DNA from: Ampelocalamus luodianensis
Taxonomy: Eukaryota > Streptophyta > Magnoliopsida > Poales > Poaceae
Assembly (NCBI GenBank): GCA_036346255.1
Contig: CM070617.1
Location: forward strand, 21,317,080-21,381,079
Reading direction: 5' to 3'
Length of the DNA stretch: 64,000 bases
Shown: one piece after another, positions 47,367 to 58,508 of the stretch
Numbering within the stretch: position 1 is the stretch's first letter
Layout of the letters: every line of letters begins with the position of its first letter
Made by a program: the position numbers and the translations under genes
The notes under the pieces: model-generated
Database searches by the model: none
Seen by the model: only the letters and a program-made list of their open reading frames with translations
Told to the model about the DNA's origin: nothing

Positions 47367-50300
47367 TATAACAGCCCAAATTTCAATTTGATAAATTTTA
47401 AAAGTTTATTTATGTTTGTGGTTTTCTGGATTTTGAAGCTTTTTATAAATAGTTTAAAGCTAAAACAACTTTATTTGTAAAATTAAAAGCCAACAAATAG
47501 TTGGAAATAATTTTATTAAGTCGAGAATGAGTATGGGAATTTCGTGAATTTTCCATAATTTTTGGAAGTATTTTGCTATTTTCTAAAGCCTAAATGAATT
47601 AACGAATTAAAACAATTGAGAAATCAAAAGAAAATCAAAAATGGCTTTGGTAGAAACCCATCGGCCTCGGCCCAAATCACCGCTCAGCCCGACCCACGCG
47701 CTTCGCTCGCTCCGCCCGCTCTCCCCTTCCCACCGTCAGATTAAAATCGGACGGTTGCTAACTCAACCGCCCGCGCCGTTTTCCTCCACGTCACCCGACG
47801 GTTTCGACCGTTGGATCAAAACAACGCCCGCATTGCTTCTTCTTCCTCCCCTTCTTCTCGCGTCGACGCGAGTCCCGCCATTATCGCCACGTCAGAGCTC
47901 CACCAACCCTCCTCCAACCTCCACGTCTTCCCGCGTCGTGTGCGAGTCGCCCACATACGCACACGATCCCCACCTTTTCCCCTCTTCTCGTGCGACTGCC
48001 GAAACCGCCGCTGCGCTGCGCAACCGCCGCGCCACGACCTCCACCATCTCGCGCGCCTCGGACCCTCCGGCGCCTATAAAGGGAGCAGGAGCCTCTCTTC
48101 ACACCGATCCGAATCCACCATCCACTTGCCCCTGTCGCCTTGAGCTCGCCGTGTCGAAGGTTTCTCCGCCGCCGCCACAAGCTTGATCGACATTCGCGCG
48201 CCATCGGCGACGCCCTCGCCTCACGACACCACCATCATCTTCGCGCGACCTCGCGCACGAGCTCACCTCGCCTCCGCCCGATGCGCGCCGGAGCGCCGCC
48301 GCCACGACCGAACATCGTCGCGCTCCTTCGCTCGCCGCCGCCACCTCGTCGTGCCCGCCGTGCGCGAGTAGCGCACCGAGTTCCCGTAACACCCTCTTCC
48401 TTTTGGTATCCCCGTCGCCGGTGAGAGCGCCCGATCGCCGGCTCCTTGGAACGCGCGCGCCGCGCGCGGCGATGTGGCGAGCCACCGAGCGCCGCCAGCG
48501 CCATCGCGGCACCTGCGTCGCGTGGCGCCATGTGGCGATCCGCGTGGCGCTTGCGTGGCAGGCCACGTAGCCATACACGGCCGTTCCACCGTGGACTTAG
48601 TCCGCGAAAGCCGTGAGACTGACATGTAGGCCCCACGTGTCAGAAATTCTTTAAATTCTTATAAATTCCGAAATTCGGCTGCTGGCGTCGGCATTGCGCA
48701 ATAAATAGATTTTTCAGAAGAAAAATAATTCGGGAAATTCAATTAAATCTCAGAATTTGGTTTTAAACTTCAAAAATTCATAACTTTTGCATATGAACTC
48801 CAAATTGGGTGATTCAAATTGCAAAATTTATATAAAATTATAATCTAGCTAACTAAACCAAAATATTTCATTTTGGAGTTAATTTGAACTATGTTTTTGA
48901 ATTTATTTGAATTTGAATATTGAATTTGTCGTATTTTCGCGTATAGACTTCGACGACTCCGGAGAGTTCGATCAAACTGAAGATTTAGAATTTCAAGACA
49001 TCGACCAAGGCAAGTTACACCATTGACCATATTGCCCCTATTATTTTAAGTTATTTTCAGTTTTTAAATTCCTTATTGCATGCATATGTTGTTATAAATA
49101 TTTTAATATCTTGTTTTACATATAGTTAATTCCATATGTTATTGTATGGCCAAATTTGAATGTTGTATCTGACTACCTTGATACCATAGGCAAGATATTA
49201 CCAAAATTCAAATATATGCTTAGTCAAGCTTAGTCCACATTTACTGAAATTTGGGAGGGTTTACACGATTTCTACAAATTGTTTTCAAGCTTGACATTGT
49301 GGTATTGTCTTACCACATGAGTTTAAAAATGAAGTTTTATTCAAAATAAAATCAAAATGGGTTTGGACTTGGGCGAAATGGTCGGAGTGGTGGAGTGCGA
49401 GTTCATGCACGGTTTGATCTGGTTAAGATCAAAGCCCATGGGTTATAGGAATGGCCCAAGTCAATTGAGGACCGGTCTTTGAGCCGCTTATTGCTATGCC
49501 ATAACGTACCACCACATGTCTGTATGGGCGGGATTTGGCTAACTAATTTGTGATGTCCTAGTATATTTATGTCATGTGATTTTGTGGGTGTCGGTTAGGC
49601 GTTTTATTCCCACTTGGCGCAAGAGGGCTTCCTGAGGGCGGTCGATTCAAAGGAGCGAAACCTTAGCGGGCATGAATGTACTAGGATAAAACATTGTAAA
49701 GGCCTCATGGTAGCTGCTCATCCACGCCTACGGGCGTGAATTGGCCGACATAACGAGCATGTCACCTCGTGTGGGTAAAGTTGTACCAACTCTGCGAGTA
49801 GAAACTATTCGAATAGCGCGTCATGATCATGGACATGCTAGCGGGGCCACTTAAAGTTAAATTGTTTTTGGTTTTAAATGCTTTATTAAATATTGAGGAT
49901 GGTTAATCCTTATGAAAATTTAAGGAAGCCAAGTGTTAGGAGGATCCTTCACTTTATCATTGGAGGTTATCCACATTATATCATTGTCATTTCAAAATAT
50001 GATTTTATCCATAGTATAAAATTGCCTTAGAAACTACTATACTTATTCAAACTGAAAATCTTTGTTTATGCAAAACAACCCGACCATACTCACTTGTTTC
50101 CTTATGCATGCATTTAAATTCAATATTAGGTGTGACTTGCGAGCACGGTAGTAGTGCTCACTCTTCTTTGAATAAATCTTATTCGGAGAAGCTCGCTATC
50201 TTGACGGTGAGGACCGGACGAGTAGGCCTTCCGACCAGACGATTGCTCATGGAGCATCGTGTGGCTCCCACTATTATGTTATTTCCATTTGTGTTTATCA

Positions 50301-50471
50301 TTTGACATTTGATATTATTATTCGACTTATTTGTATTAAACGATTATTTATTTAATGCCATTTACGTTTCGTGATATGAATGTGATATTCATTTTTGTGA
50401 GGCTGTACACTGAAATCTGGGATGGTGTTTGAACACAGAGAATTCGGGATCCTTCGCTCCCAGGTTCGACA
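47367..50471 (+). repeat. Chromovirus LTR, 3' copy (3.1 kb)
   Basis: Collinear with 38880-42012 over its whole length. The start reads TATAACAGCCC (one change) and it ends GGTTCGACA before the likely target copy at 50473. Differences from the other LTR are mainly 1-2 base changes at CAG, CTG and CCG. Confidence 0.92.
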
Positions 50472-51061
50472 ACGGCAGCACGCCTCGTGTGACATGCATG
50501 CAGGGCAGGCAGAGCCGCGGCGGTAGCGCGCAACACGCGAGCGACGATGCGGCTTCGCTAGCTAGTGGTTTGCGACGACGACACGAGACAGGCACGTGGC
50601 GACGTTGCAGCGGTGCGGTGGTGCGGGGCCAGGTGTGCATGCAGGCGGCGTCGTGCGGAGGCGAGCGGCGCGACGGCATGCCCGAGCGGGGGCTGACGGC
50701 ACAGCGTGTTCGGGCATGGTGAGCGCAGCCGACTTCGGGCACGACGGTGGCTTCAGGCGCACACGTGCGCACGTCGACATTAGGCGACGCGCAGGAGGCC
50801 GACAGCATGCGTGCGAGCACTGGCGACGTTTTCTTTTCTTGTTCATCAAACCTATAGTGCAATCAACATATACCCATTTCATACAATCTACCGATCAGCT
50901 TGGCCGGCGACTCCAAGTCGAATTGCGGTAGATTAGATTGGATTTTCACCGTAGAAAAATCTAGAAAACGAACTAGAAGATGCGATTCAATCTACGAGTT
51001 GAGCTTCGATGATTACCTTCTCAATCCGTGTAGTCCGGAGAGCGTAGTCGTGTTGATAACG
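50472..51061 (-). other. Leader of the old copia element, distal part
   Basis: GC-rich sequence continuing the leader from 37637, ending in the primer-site-like phrase next to the 5' LTR. ORFs here (for example 50389-50862) have no domain and are not called. Confidence 0.5.
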
Positions 51062-51267
51062 TGTTGAGGAACTGTCGCTGACTAGTCTAGTCCGATCGGT
51101 CACCTCGTAGACGGAAGTCGAATCGCATACAAGTACAGAAAAATAAATGAACACAGAGATATGGGGAACTCTTTTTCTCTTTATTTCTCTTTTTCTCTTT
51201 ATGTTAATAGGGGATGAGTAGCGCACCATGAGCCAAGGCTTTCAGCCCAGCTCCAGGTTTCCCAACA
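51062..51267 (-). repeat. 5' LTR of the old copia element
   Basis: 206 bp, same ends as 31599-31837. It lacks an internal stretch of about 35-40 bp that the other LTR has around 31728-31775. Confidence 0.87.
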
Positions 51268-51902
51268 GTATGGACGTCGGTACGCGGAAGCGGACGACAG
51301 CTACCCGAGTCGACGTAACTTTCCCGGTCTAAGTTTTTTGCGCATACATTGAAGGAGAGGAGTAGTTTTTTTTTGTTCTTTCCCGTTTTCGAGAAGTGTG
51401 CTTCTAGATTACGTATTTATCTTCAGAAAATCTTTGTCTGTGTTTTTTGTAATTTGATTTTGATTTCGTTATGTACTCTAGATCTTATTTTATTTTTAGA
51501 GGGAAGATTTATATTAGTTGTACAACACCGATATATATATCTATATTTATTAAATCTACACAGTTACAATTTGAATTCACCACAATCGAAAGTGTAGATC
51601 TTTCTCTTTTTTCCACCTATTAACATGATTATATATACATACTAGTAGGATGCCTGTGCGTTGCAACAGAACCTGAAATCTTACAAAAATAATATTTTCC
51701 TTTAACACATAAAACGAATCAAACAATTAAAAGATAGTGATACATACGGACATCACATTAGTGCAATACGATAGAACAAGAACTTTGTGCGACAATTCTA
51801 TAAATGAACGGTAACAAACAATATGTTCCCGCAGTTTACTTCAATACATAAATACTTGAATTTGGAAGACATAATATATGAGTAGATGGTAAGAAGGATC
51901 AC
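51268..51902. other. AT-rich flank with a Helitron-like end phrase
   Basis: No gene. At 51641-51672 the sequence ACTAGTAGGATGCCTGTGCG followed by TTGCAACAG resembles the phrase ATGCCCGTGCGTTGCAACGG commonly seen near grass Helitron ends (recalled). See the findings. Confidence 0.45.
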
Positions 51903-52491
51903 CTGTGACTCAAGCTCATATGAATTTGACACATTCTTCTTTTCCCAGTCCATTCTGCGAGGTCTAGAAGTTAACCTCGATCCAGCGCGATCAAAGGCCA
52001 GCACAGTGCATCCCACTTGTCGAACAAGCAAATTAGTAACATGTATCCACGAGAATACTTCCCCTCCAAACCCATTCACCAAAACAACGGCAAATTTCCC
52101 CTGCTCTCCAGCCTCAAGATCAAAGCCCATAGGTTTCAAACATATATCAGCATTGTCATCATCAAGACTCAGAAGGGTGGTGTCCTCCGACAAAGTTGTA
52201 GAGGTCACTGGTTCTAACGACAATGGTGCATATACCAAATTTTGATGATATTGATGACTAAAGCTCCTATTCAAAAGACGACGAGTATTACAGGAAGCTG
52301 ATGGTGGACTCTCGTGTCTCTGTCTTCTAGGAGAAATGCTTGATGACATTACATCATGGTTAATTTCTGGAAATGAGTCGGGAGCTTGGGATACGCAACT
52401 TGATGGATCAGAAATTTTGTAATGTACAGTGACCCCCTGGCAAACAATGAACATGCTATCACTATCAGCAAGAAAACTGATTGGAATATCC
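51903..52491 (-). pseudogene. Alpha/beta-hydrolase gene fragment (one large exon)
   Basis: An exon with an acceptor before GGATATTCC (52491) and donor CAG|GTGATC at 51903. It reads ISFLADSDSMFIVCQGVTVHYK, a Ser-rich linker (SSSISPRRQRHESPPSASC), GEQGKFAVVLVNGFGGEVFSW, and GCTVLAFDRAG, the N-terminal half of the plant alpha/beta-hydrolases related to Arabidopsis At1g15490/At1g80280. HGFGG is changed to NGFGG and the usual RPGWGLTSRP reads RAGSRLTSRP. The exons carrying the nucleophile serine and catalytic histidine are absent; the next sequence on the left is intergenic and then an LTR. Judged a decayed or captured fragment. Confidence 0.8.
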
Positions 52492-53403
52492 CTATCATCG
52501 TGAACACACAAGGAAATGACTATCTTATAGAATTCATTAGGCTGACAAAATTGTTCATTATAACTTATTTGTCTAAAATAGATGCTTATATACTTCTATG
52601 AATGTGAAATCTAATTGTTGCAGCCAAGGCCTGGGTAAAAGTTGTTGCCATAAAGCCAATAGTAATGTAGTTAAAGCAATAAAGTAGCCTAAATGATAAA
52701 ATATAAAGTTCGTACCATCAACATAACACAAAACAAAAAGTGAAGACAGACGTCTAAAATAGGTTGAGGAATAGTAGCTTAGGGAATTTGACCTAAGAGA
52801 AAGGCCCTGCAAGTTAGGGCAATATAAAAACTAAAGCAATAAATTGGATAGAAAGATAGGAATCATCGGCATAACACAAAACCAAAAGTGCAGACATGCA
52901 TCTAAAATAAAGAGGCGGAAGGTTGAGGAATAGCAACTTAGGGATATGCTGCCACAAGAGTACAACATTATTGAAAAAAAATTCCTCTTTTTGAAGATGG
53001 GACCTTCAAACTACACATGGTTGCAGTAATCCTATGATGTACAACTTTCTTTTCCTCTCCAAAAAGAACATGCAGAAATGTATCGAGTGATAGAGCTTTT
53101 GATGATATGTATGCTTCCTGGCGTATGCACCACAGTTTTGAGAAACAAAGCAAACATACATTTTATTTATCACAACACAATATTCTTCTTGAATCCATAT
53201 GTATTAATCTTTCTATCTTACAATAACAATTGATTATGAGGGGCGCAGAGTAGTATACCTGAGGAACATATACAGCTGTGGTGTAGTGCTCAATTTCTCA
53301 TCATACATGTACTATAGCCACATATCTGCATTACTTCAGAACACTGCAACATTCGATCAAGACAATAGTGTGCAAAAGTGTGTAGGCAAAATACAACACT
53401 CAC
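52492..53403. other. Non-coding stretch with a direct duplication
   Basis: A segment of about 115 bp (52674-52790) recurs at 52833-52950, sharing AACATAACACAAAAC and GGTTGAGGAATAG, with a 159-bp offset. No gene recognised. A minus reading near 53000-53150 has no known domain. Confidence 0.5.
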
Positions 53404-53510
53404 AAGCAACCAAACTGGTAGAACCTGACATCATGCAAATACTCCACTGGCTGACGAGTGTTGTTGAACTTCTCAATCCACATGCCTATACTCACGTCTT
53501 CCACCTTAGA
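53404..53510 (-). pseudogene. Single exon resembling a GT31 beta-1,3-galactosyltransferase
   Basis: A 107-bp exon with acceptor TTGATGCAG and donor GTGAGTG. It reads SKVEDVSIGMWIEKFNNTRQ then FYQFGC. The EDVSIGMW block is the conserved ED(V/T)..G motif of plant family-31 galactosyltransferases that act on arabinogalactan proteins in the Golgi. No neighbouring exons of this gene were found on either side, so it is an isolated fragment, likely captured together with the hydrolase exon on the same strand. Confidence 0.55.
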
Positions 53511-54661
53511 CTGCATCAAGAAAAAAGTTTTAAACAAAACACACCATTTCAATATTGGTTGACCTGGGATAGATGAGATGCTAACTTACTCTTAGTGTCT
53601 GATTGTCGAACTCGGATACAATATACAAGGAAACAAAGCACATAAACAGAACACATCGGTGTGGTAATTCAAGACTAATTAGGCTGAACACAAACTAAGA
53701 CATCAAACCTAGCCAGCATTCATGGAAATATGGAATATGTCAGGATATTCAACACGTAGAAGTAATCTAATGTGTTCACATGCCAAAAAAATTGAACTCC
53801 AGAAGTCCTAATCCTATATATCAAACAGAAATGGCACCACAACTAACATAAAGATTATGAAACTCAAATGCATAAATATGAAACTATAAATCAGATCTCA
53901 TGTGAACAGTCTAGAATATCATTCTCAATAGAGCTCTCAATTTAAGCGGCCTTCATCAAAGTTTCAGGCTTCAAAGTCTATTTTAATTGCTTGTTTTGCA
54001 GACATAACTTGTACAACATTACTCTCTGATAGGAAAAATCGTAATCGCCTTCAAGCAGCTCCTATTACATATTAACACAGAAAATTGCATCCTACAGCTA
54101 GGTTATTCTGAGTTTCTGACATTTCAGTTCAACATCCACACAAGCTAGCTACCAGGCCACTCTCCTCAACAACTCAAACTCTGGTCCAAGCAGTGTTTAT
54201 AGCATCAACGACATCTCTAGCTCACGAAGCAAGCTCTGACATCATTATGTTTGCAAATCCCAGAAGGACATGGCATGACTAACTAAACATAACAAAGATG
54301 GCCACACTACAGTCCTGCCAGAGGCCAAAATGTTCTCTCTTTCTTTATTGAGAACACAAGGCTAAAATGTTCAGTTCAGAAGAAAATCGAATAACCCAAT
54401 CCCCTCACATCAATCCCCATTGCACCTGGAACATAAACAAAATCACACATCACTATTTTTCACCCCAAATTAACCAAATCAAACATCTCATATTTCAACA
54501 GCTGAAAAAATAGCAAGTCATTACACCTTATTAGTTGGATCCCGAGCGATTCGACATTCCAAAATATTGATCCGATTAAAACGATGACGAGCACAAACCG
54601 AACGGAGATTCCATCTCCCAGTCGAACCAGGCCGACGGCTCAACATCCACCGAGGCGGCGC
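53511..54661. other. Intergenic or intronic AT-rich stretch
   Basis: No reading with a recognisable domain on either strand. It could be 3' sequence of the small minus-strand gene at 54662-55160. Confidence 0.4.
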
Positions 54662-55160
54662 TCACAAGAACTTCTGTGCGGCCGGCGGCGTCCTCATCTG
54701 CATATCTTGCGGCCGAGAAAAACACAGACACGAAGGCGCACAAAATTGTCTTAGGATCTGGATAAGAGGGTAATTAGCAGAAAAGTTCGTCGAGGGACTG
54801 AAGGAAATGCGTGCTTACGAATTCTCGGACGATGCCCTTGTAGACAAGGATGGGGACGGCGAGACCGAATAAGCCGACGACGGTGAGGCGCGGTGGGTCC
54901 ATGTGGACGGCGGCGACCGCGAGCTGATTTGTGAGGCGCTTGGACGACAGCAAGCGCGGAGGCGCAGACAGGAGAGGCATGGACGAGGACGAGCGGCAGG
55001 GGAGGCAACAGTGGGGGCGAGGCGTAGCGGCGGCTAGGTAGGCGTAGTAGGGCTGCGGGGTTGGGGCGACGCAAGGAGGGGGTGCGCGAGGGAAGCAGTT
55101 CAGGTTGAGGGGTGGCGTGCGGTGGTTTGGCGAGGCGGTTTGGCGTGAGGCGATCGCCAT
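54662..55160 (-). CDS. Predicted two-exon small membrane protein, function unknown
   Basis: Exon 1 is 55160-54819 (ATG; donor TTC|GTAAGC), exon 2 is 54697-54662 (acceptor TATGCAG, stop TGA), giving 125 aa. Residues 1-85 are Pro-, Ser- and Arg-rich and could be an organelle transit peptide (no acidic residues, many R/S). A hydrophobic span follows (LTVVGLFGLAVPILVYKG, about 91-108). It ends MRTPPAAQKFL. A different acceptor in exon 2 would open another frame (YADEDAAGRTEV...) ending in FGLCSSSF. GC-rich with clean splice sites, which favours a real gene or a recently captured one. The (TA)29 tract lies just upstream. I do not recognise the family. Confidence 0.5.
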
Positions 55161-55190
55161 TGCGCGAGTGGGAGAGGGACGATTAGCGCG

Positions 55191-55192
<2 letters not shown>

Positions 55193-55250
<58 letters not shown>
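55193..55250. repeat. (TA)29 microsatellite
   Basis: 58 bp of perfect TA repeats starting 33 bp upstream of the predicted ATG at 55160. Confidence 0.97.
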
Positions 55251-55252
<2 letters not shown>

Positions 55253-55563
55253 GCCGTTTAACATGCCCGGGCAATTCTTGATCATTGCATGCGACTTGTG
55301 CTCCACAAAGCTATATTTGGTTGATCTCACATTGCATGATAGGAAAACAGGTCGGGCACAAATGACATTTTGTACTTCTCTGTTAGCACAAATCCTATGT
55401 AATTGCATGGCTAGATGTTATTGTGTTCATATTTATATTTAAGAATCTAATTATATCATTATAGAACTCAAATACTTGTAGCTATACAATTGCAATGACT
55501 CTAAATTTTATATCTTGTTCATTATAGCGTGGGAATTTCTAGACCTTTAAACAACATGTTTTA
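55251..55563. other. AT-rich intergenic
   Basis: Nothing recognised. Confidence 0.45.
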
Positions 55564-55572
55564 AATTAAATG

Positions 55573-56363
55573 GAGTAAATTTCAGAAAACCTTAAGTTTT
55601 GGGTATTAGTAACATAAAACCCTAGGTTTTAGAAATTTTTTTCAAGAAATCCCAAGTTTTGGAGCAAAATATTCAGGAAACCTCGGGTTTTTGGGCAAAT
55701 GTAACACAAAACTTCAGGTTTTAGAATTTTTTTTCTCAAGAAACCCGAGGTTTTGGGATAAAATGCATAAAAAACACTATGTACACCACCTGGGCCATCA
55801 AATACATAATATTTTCGAGTATATATACACATTGATGGCCCCACAGTACACCCGGCCGCGACACTGTGTAACCGGTTGCCATGCCACCGCCTCCTCGATC
55901 AACTGTGTCACCGCTACTGGGTATCACTAAAAAAACAGGTATACACCTGATAGTCTATTTTTCTCCTAGATTTGTGCAGGATACCGGTACGTAATAAAAA
56001 AAACATGGTATTTTTCTCTTCTCTCATCAATGTGGCGATCGAGGAGGTGGCGGCACGATGACCGGTTGCTTAGCGGTATGGCCAAGAGTACTATGGACCC
56101 ATCAATGTGTGTATATACTCGAAAATACTATGTATTTGATGGCCTAGGTGGTGTACATGGTGTTTTTTATTACATTTTGCAACAAAACTTGGGGTTTCTT
56201 GAAAAAAAATTCTAAAACCTGGGGTTTTGTGTTACCTTTGCTTCAAAACCCGAGGTTTTCTGAATATTTTGTCTCAAAACCTAAGTTTTTTATTAAAAAA
56301 ATCTAAAATATGAGGTTTTGTATTATTAATGTCCTAAAACATAGGATTTTCTAAAATTTACTC
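55573..56363. mobile_element. Mutator-type inverted-repeat element with 9-bp target duplication
   Basis: A 791-bp element starting GAGTAAATTT and ending AAATTTACTC, flanked by AATTAAATG on both sides (55564-55572, 56364-56372). The arms (about 55573-55845 and 56090-56363) are inverted copies that carry internal short repeats of the type AAACCC-GAGGTTTT alternating with A/T runs at about 40-45 bp spacing. The core (55850-56085) is unique and includes ATGGCCCCACAGTACA. No coding. Confidence 0.9.
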
Positions 56364-56372
56364 AATTAAATG

Positions 56373-56926
56373 TATATCCTCGTATTCTCCAACTGCACCA
56401 ATATTCAATTCATAACACAAAAGAAATAACAAAACGGAATCAGTAGAATATGCCGAGAAATTACCAAATACATGATGCAAACTCTGTATGGCTAGAGAAG
56501 ATTAGGAATTAGAGGAAAATATTTTTTACTTAGCTGATTAAGTTGTAACAGTCAAAGTAATATGGGTTACTTTACCGGGTTCGCTGGCAGCGAGGCGGCT
56601 GCGCGTGAAGTGGCCGCGATGCCCGACGTGATGCTTGGTTGGCGAGGATTCTCGTGCGGACTGCGGGTAGAGAGAACGTCTCTCTTCTTTTCGTGGTCAT
56701 CTCGGGTGTACTTTCAACGGGAGAGACCATTGACCGGCGCATGCGCTGCCCCTTCCTAGATCGACCGATCGACACAACACATGAACAATACCTTAACCTC
56801 CTCAGTCCAAGAACGCGTGCACCACTTGCCCGAACAATAGCCGCCCTCAGTTTCCCGTCAAAATAGCATGCAAATCACCATTTTTTTATCCAATTCTCCA
56901 GTCTCCACCTTAGCTATCTTACCGCA
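56373..56926. other. Upstream region of NHL copy C
   Basis: No gene recognised. Probably promoter. The short readings at 56562-56866 lack domains. Confidence 0.45.
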
Positions 56927-56936
56927 CATATATACT
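56927..56936 (+). promoter_or_regulatory. TATA box of NHL copy C (predicted)
   Basis: CATATATACT lies 51 bp before the start codon, at the same relative position as in copy B. Confidence 0.6.
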
Positions 56937-57361
56937 GCTCCAGAAACACTTGTCCATCGATCAATCACGACCTCGCAATGGCCAATCACGAGCACAAGAC
57001 AGACCACCTCGACCAACCCTACTACGGCCCGCCCATCCCTCCCAAAGAACCCGCTGCCGTGGGCGGCCGCCGCCTCGCCGACCCCTACGCCCTCCTCTGC
57101 AGGGCCTTCCGCGTGCTCACCGTCGCACTCATCGCCGTTGGCGTCGTGGCGCTGGTGCTTTGGCTCGTGTTCCAGCCCAGCTCCCTCAAGGCCTACGTCG
57201 ACTCTGCCGCGCTCACCCGCTTCGACCTCGGCAACGGCACGCGGCTGAACTACAACCTCACCGTGGCAGTGAGCATCCGCAACCCGAACCGGAAGCAGGC
57301 CGTGCTGTACCGGCGTCTGGAGGCGGTGGCGCTCTACGGCGGCGAGCGGTTCGGGTACGTG

Positions 57362-57781
57362 TGTAGTCAAGATCTTAGGGCTAAACGTGATCTAAGAACA
57401 TGAACTCTAGCTCATAAAACATGAACACCTACTTAAACCTTAGTGCGGAAACATTAGGGCTTACCCGAGCCTGAGGACGCCATGAGGGAGGTAGATGCGT
57501 CGGTGCAGCACGGGGTTGAAGTAGCAGTCGTGGTCGGCGGTGTCACGGTGACGACGGGGCTTGGGTCTTCGTCCACCTTAGCACCCGTGGCGGATCGGGA
57601 TTGTATGAGGATTAGATGGCCAAGAACAACTCGTGTACAAAGCACGCGAAAATCCTCTCTTTTTGTATATGGCGCTAGGTGACCGGGACCCAAACCAAAG
57701 TTGGTCGTGCCTCCGATCAAGGCGCGGGGAGACGAAGTCTCCGGGAATCTCGATATTTGGTTGGCCGAGATCACCCCAACA
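57362..57781 (-). repeat. 3' LTR of the young copia element
   Basis: Same sequence as 63145-63569 with about ten small differences, such as GTGCAGCACGG against GTGCGACACGG. Confidence 0.96.
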
Positions 57782-57970
57782 TTCTCCCCTTTGATCGTAA
57801 GGCTAACATCATAAACCCATTCTCAATAAAATAGCACACCAAGATAATGCATTGCATGACCAAAGAAGTGTCATACAACCTCAGTACCTATAGTGTACTA
57901 TCTCATCTTAAAATGGATACACATTATACTTAATGGGAGTTGGTTTACTTTAAGGTCCTTTTATCCAGAA

Positions 57971-58411
57971 TCAGAGGCTCTCCAATAAACCCATGCCGGC
58001 AACATGATCACGAAAAATATTGGGTGGTAAGCCTTTAGTAAGCGGATCCGCAAGCATTGACTTAGTACTAATATGCTTGATCGATGGTTTGATCTGGATT
58101 CTATCTTTCACAACATGATACTTAATGTCAATGTGTTTGGCAGCACCACTTGACTTGTTGTTACTCGCATAAAAGACTGCGGGTTCGTTATCGCAGTATA
58201 AGGTGAGTGGTTTAGAAATGCTGTCTACCACTCTAAGTCCCGGGACAAAATTCTTAAGCCATACAACTGCCGGTGGCCTCATAACATGCCACAAACTCAG
58301 CTTGCATCGTTGAAGATGCCGTGAGGGTTTGTTTGGAGCTTTCACGAGATAGCTCCTGGCGAGTGTGAAGATATAACTTTGACGTGGATTTCTTAGTATC
58401 AACACATCCAT
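57971..58411 (-). pseudogene. copia RNase H region
   Basis: Reads LYCDNEPAVFYASNNKSSGAAKHIDIKYH, the copia RNase H centre, and ends STKSMLADPLTKGLPPNIF, the usual pol C-terminus. Preceded by a shift near 58410. Confidence 0.88.
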
Positions 58412-58508
58412 AAAATCTGAATCGAATAACCAACAACTTCAAGGTTATCGGAATTCTTATATGTGAGCATGAAATTCTTAGTAGCTTTGCATATAGCGCA
58501 AGACTTTC

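Larger units (their letters stand above)
37638..50471 (+). mobile_element. Tandem chromovirus (Ty3/gypsy) array: LTR fragment, internal fragment, LTR, internal, LTR
   Basis: Order: LTR start fragment 37638-37789; integrase-to-chromodomain fragment 37790-38879; LTR 38880-42012; full-length internal region 42013-47366; LTR 47367-50471. The first unit has lost most of its LTR and internal region through a join at a short shared CGAGAATG. The LTRs start TGTAACAGCCC and end TTCGACA. The primer site TGGTATCGAGCC is at 42017. A likely target duplication CGGCA stands at 37633-37637 and 50473-50477. The chromodomain and the 3.1-kb LTRs suggest the Tekay/Del lineage (inference). Confidence 0.85.
31599..51267 (-). 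mobile_element. Old Ty1/copia element (minus), interrupted by a chromovirus array
   Basis: LTRs 31599-31837 (3') and 51062-51267 (5') flank the internal region. On the minus strand the order is leader, gag (36000-36960), protease (near 35700), integrase (34155-35150), RT and RNase H (32079-33700), polypurine tract AAGGGAGAG, LTR: the copia order. After the 5' LTR comes TTATCAACACGACT, a primer-site-like phrase. The leader is split by the gypsy insert 37638-50471. The LTRs differ in length and by many substitutions, and coding is broken, so the copy is old. Outer flanks show no matching 5-mer (TGGCA against GTATG). Confidence 0.85.
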
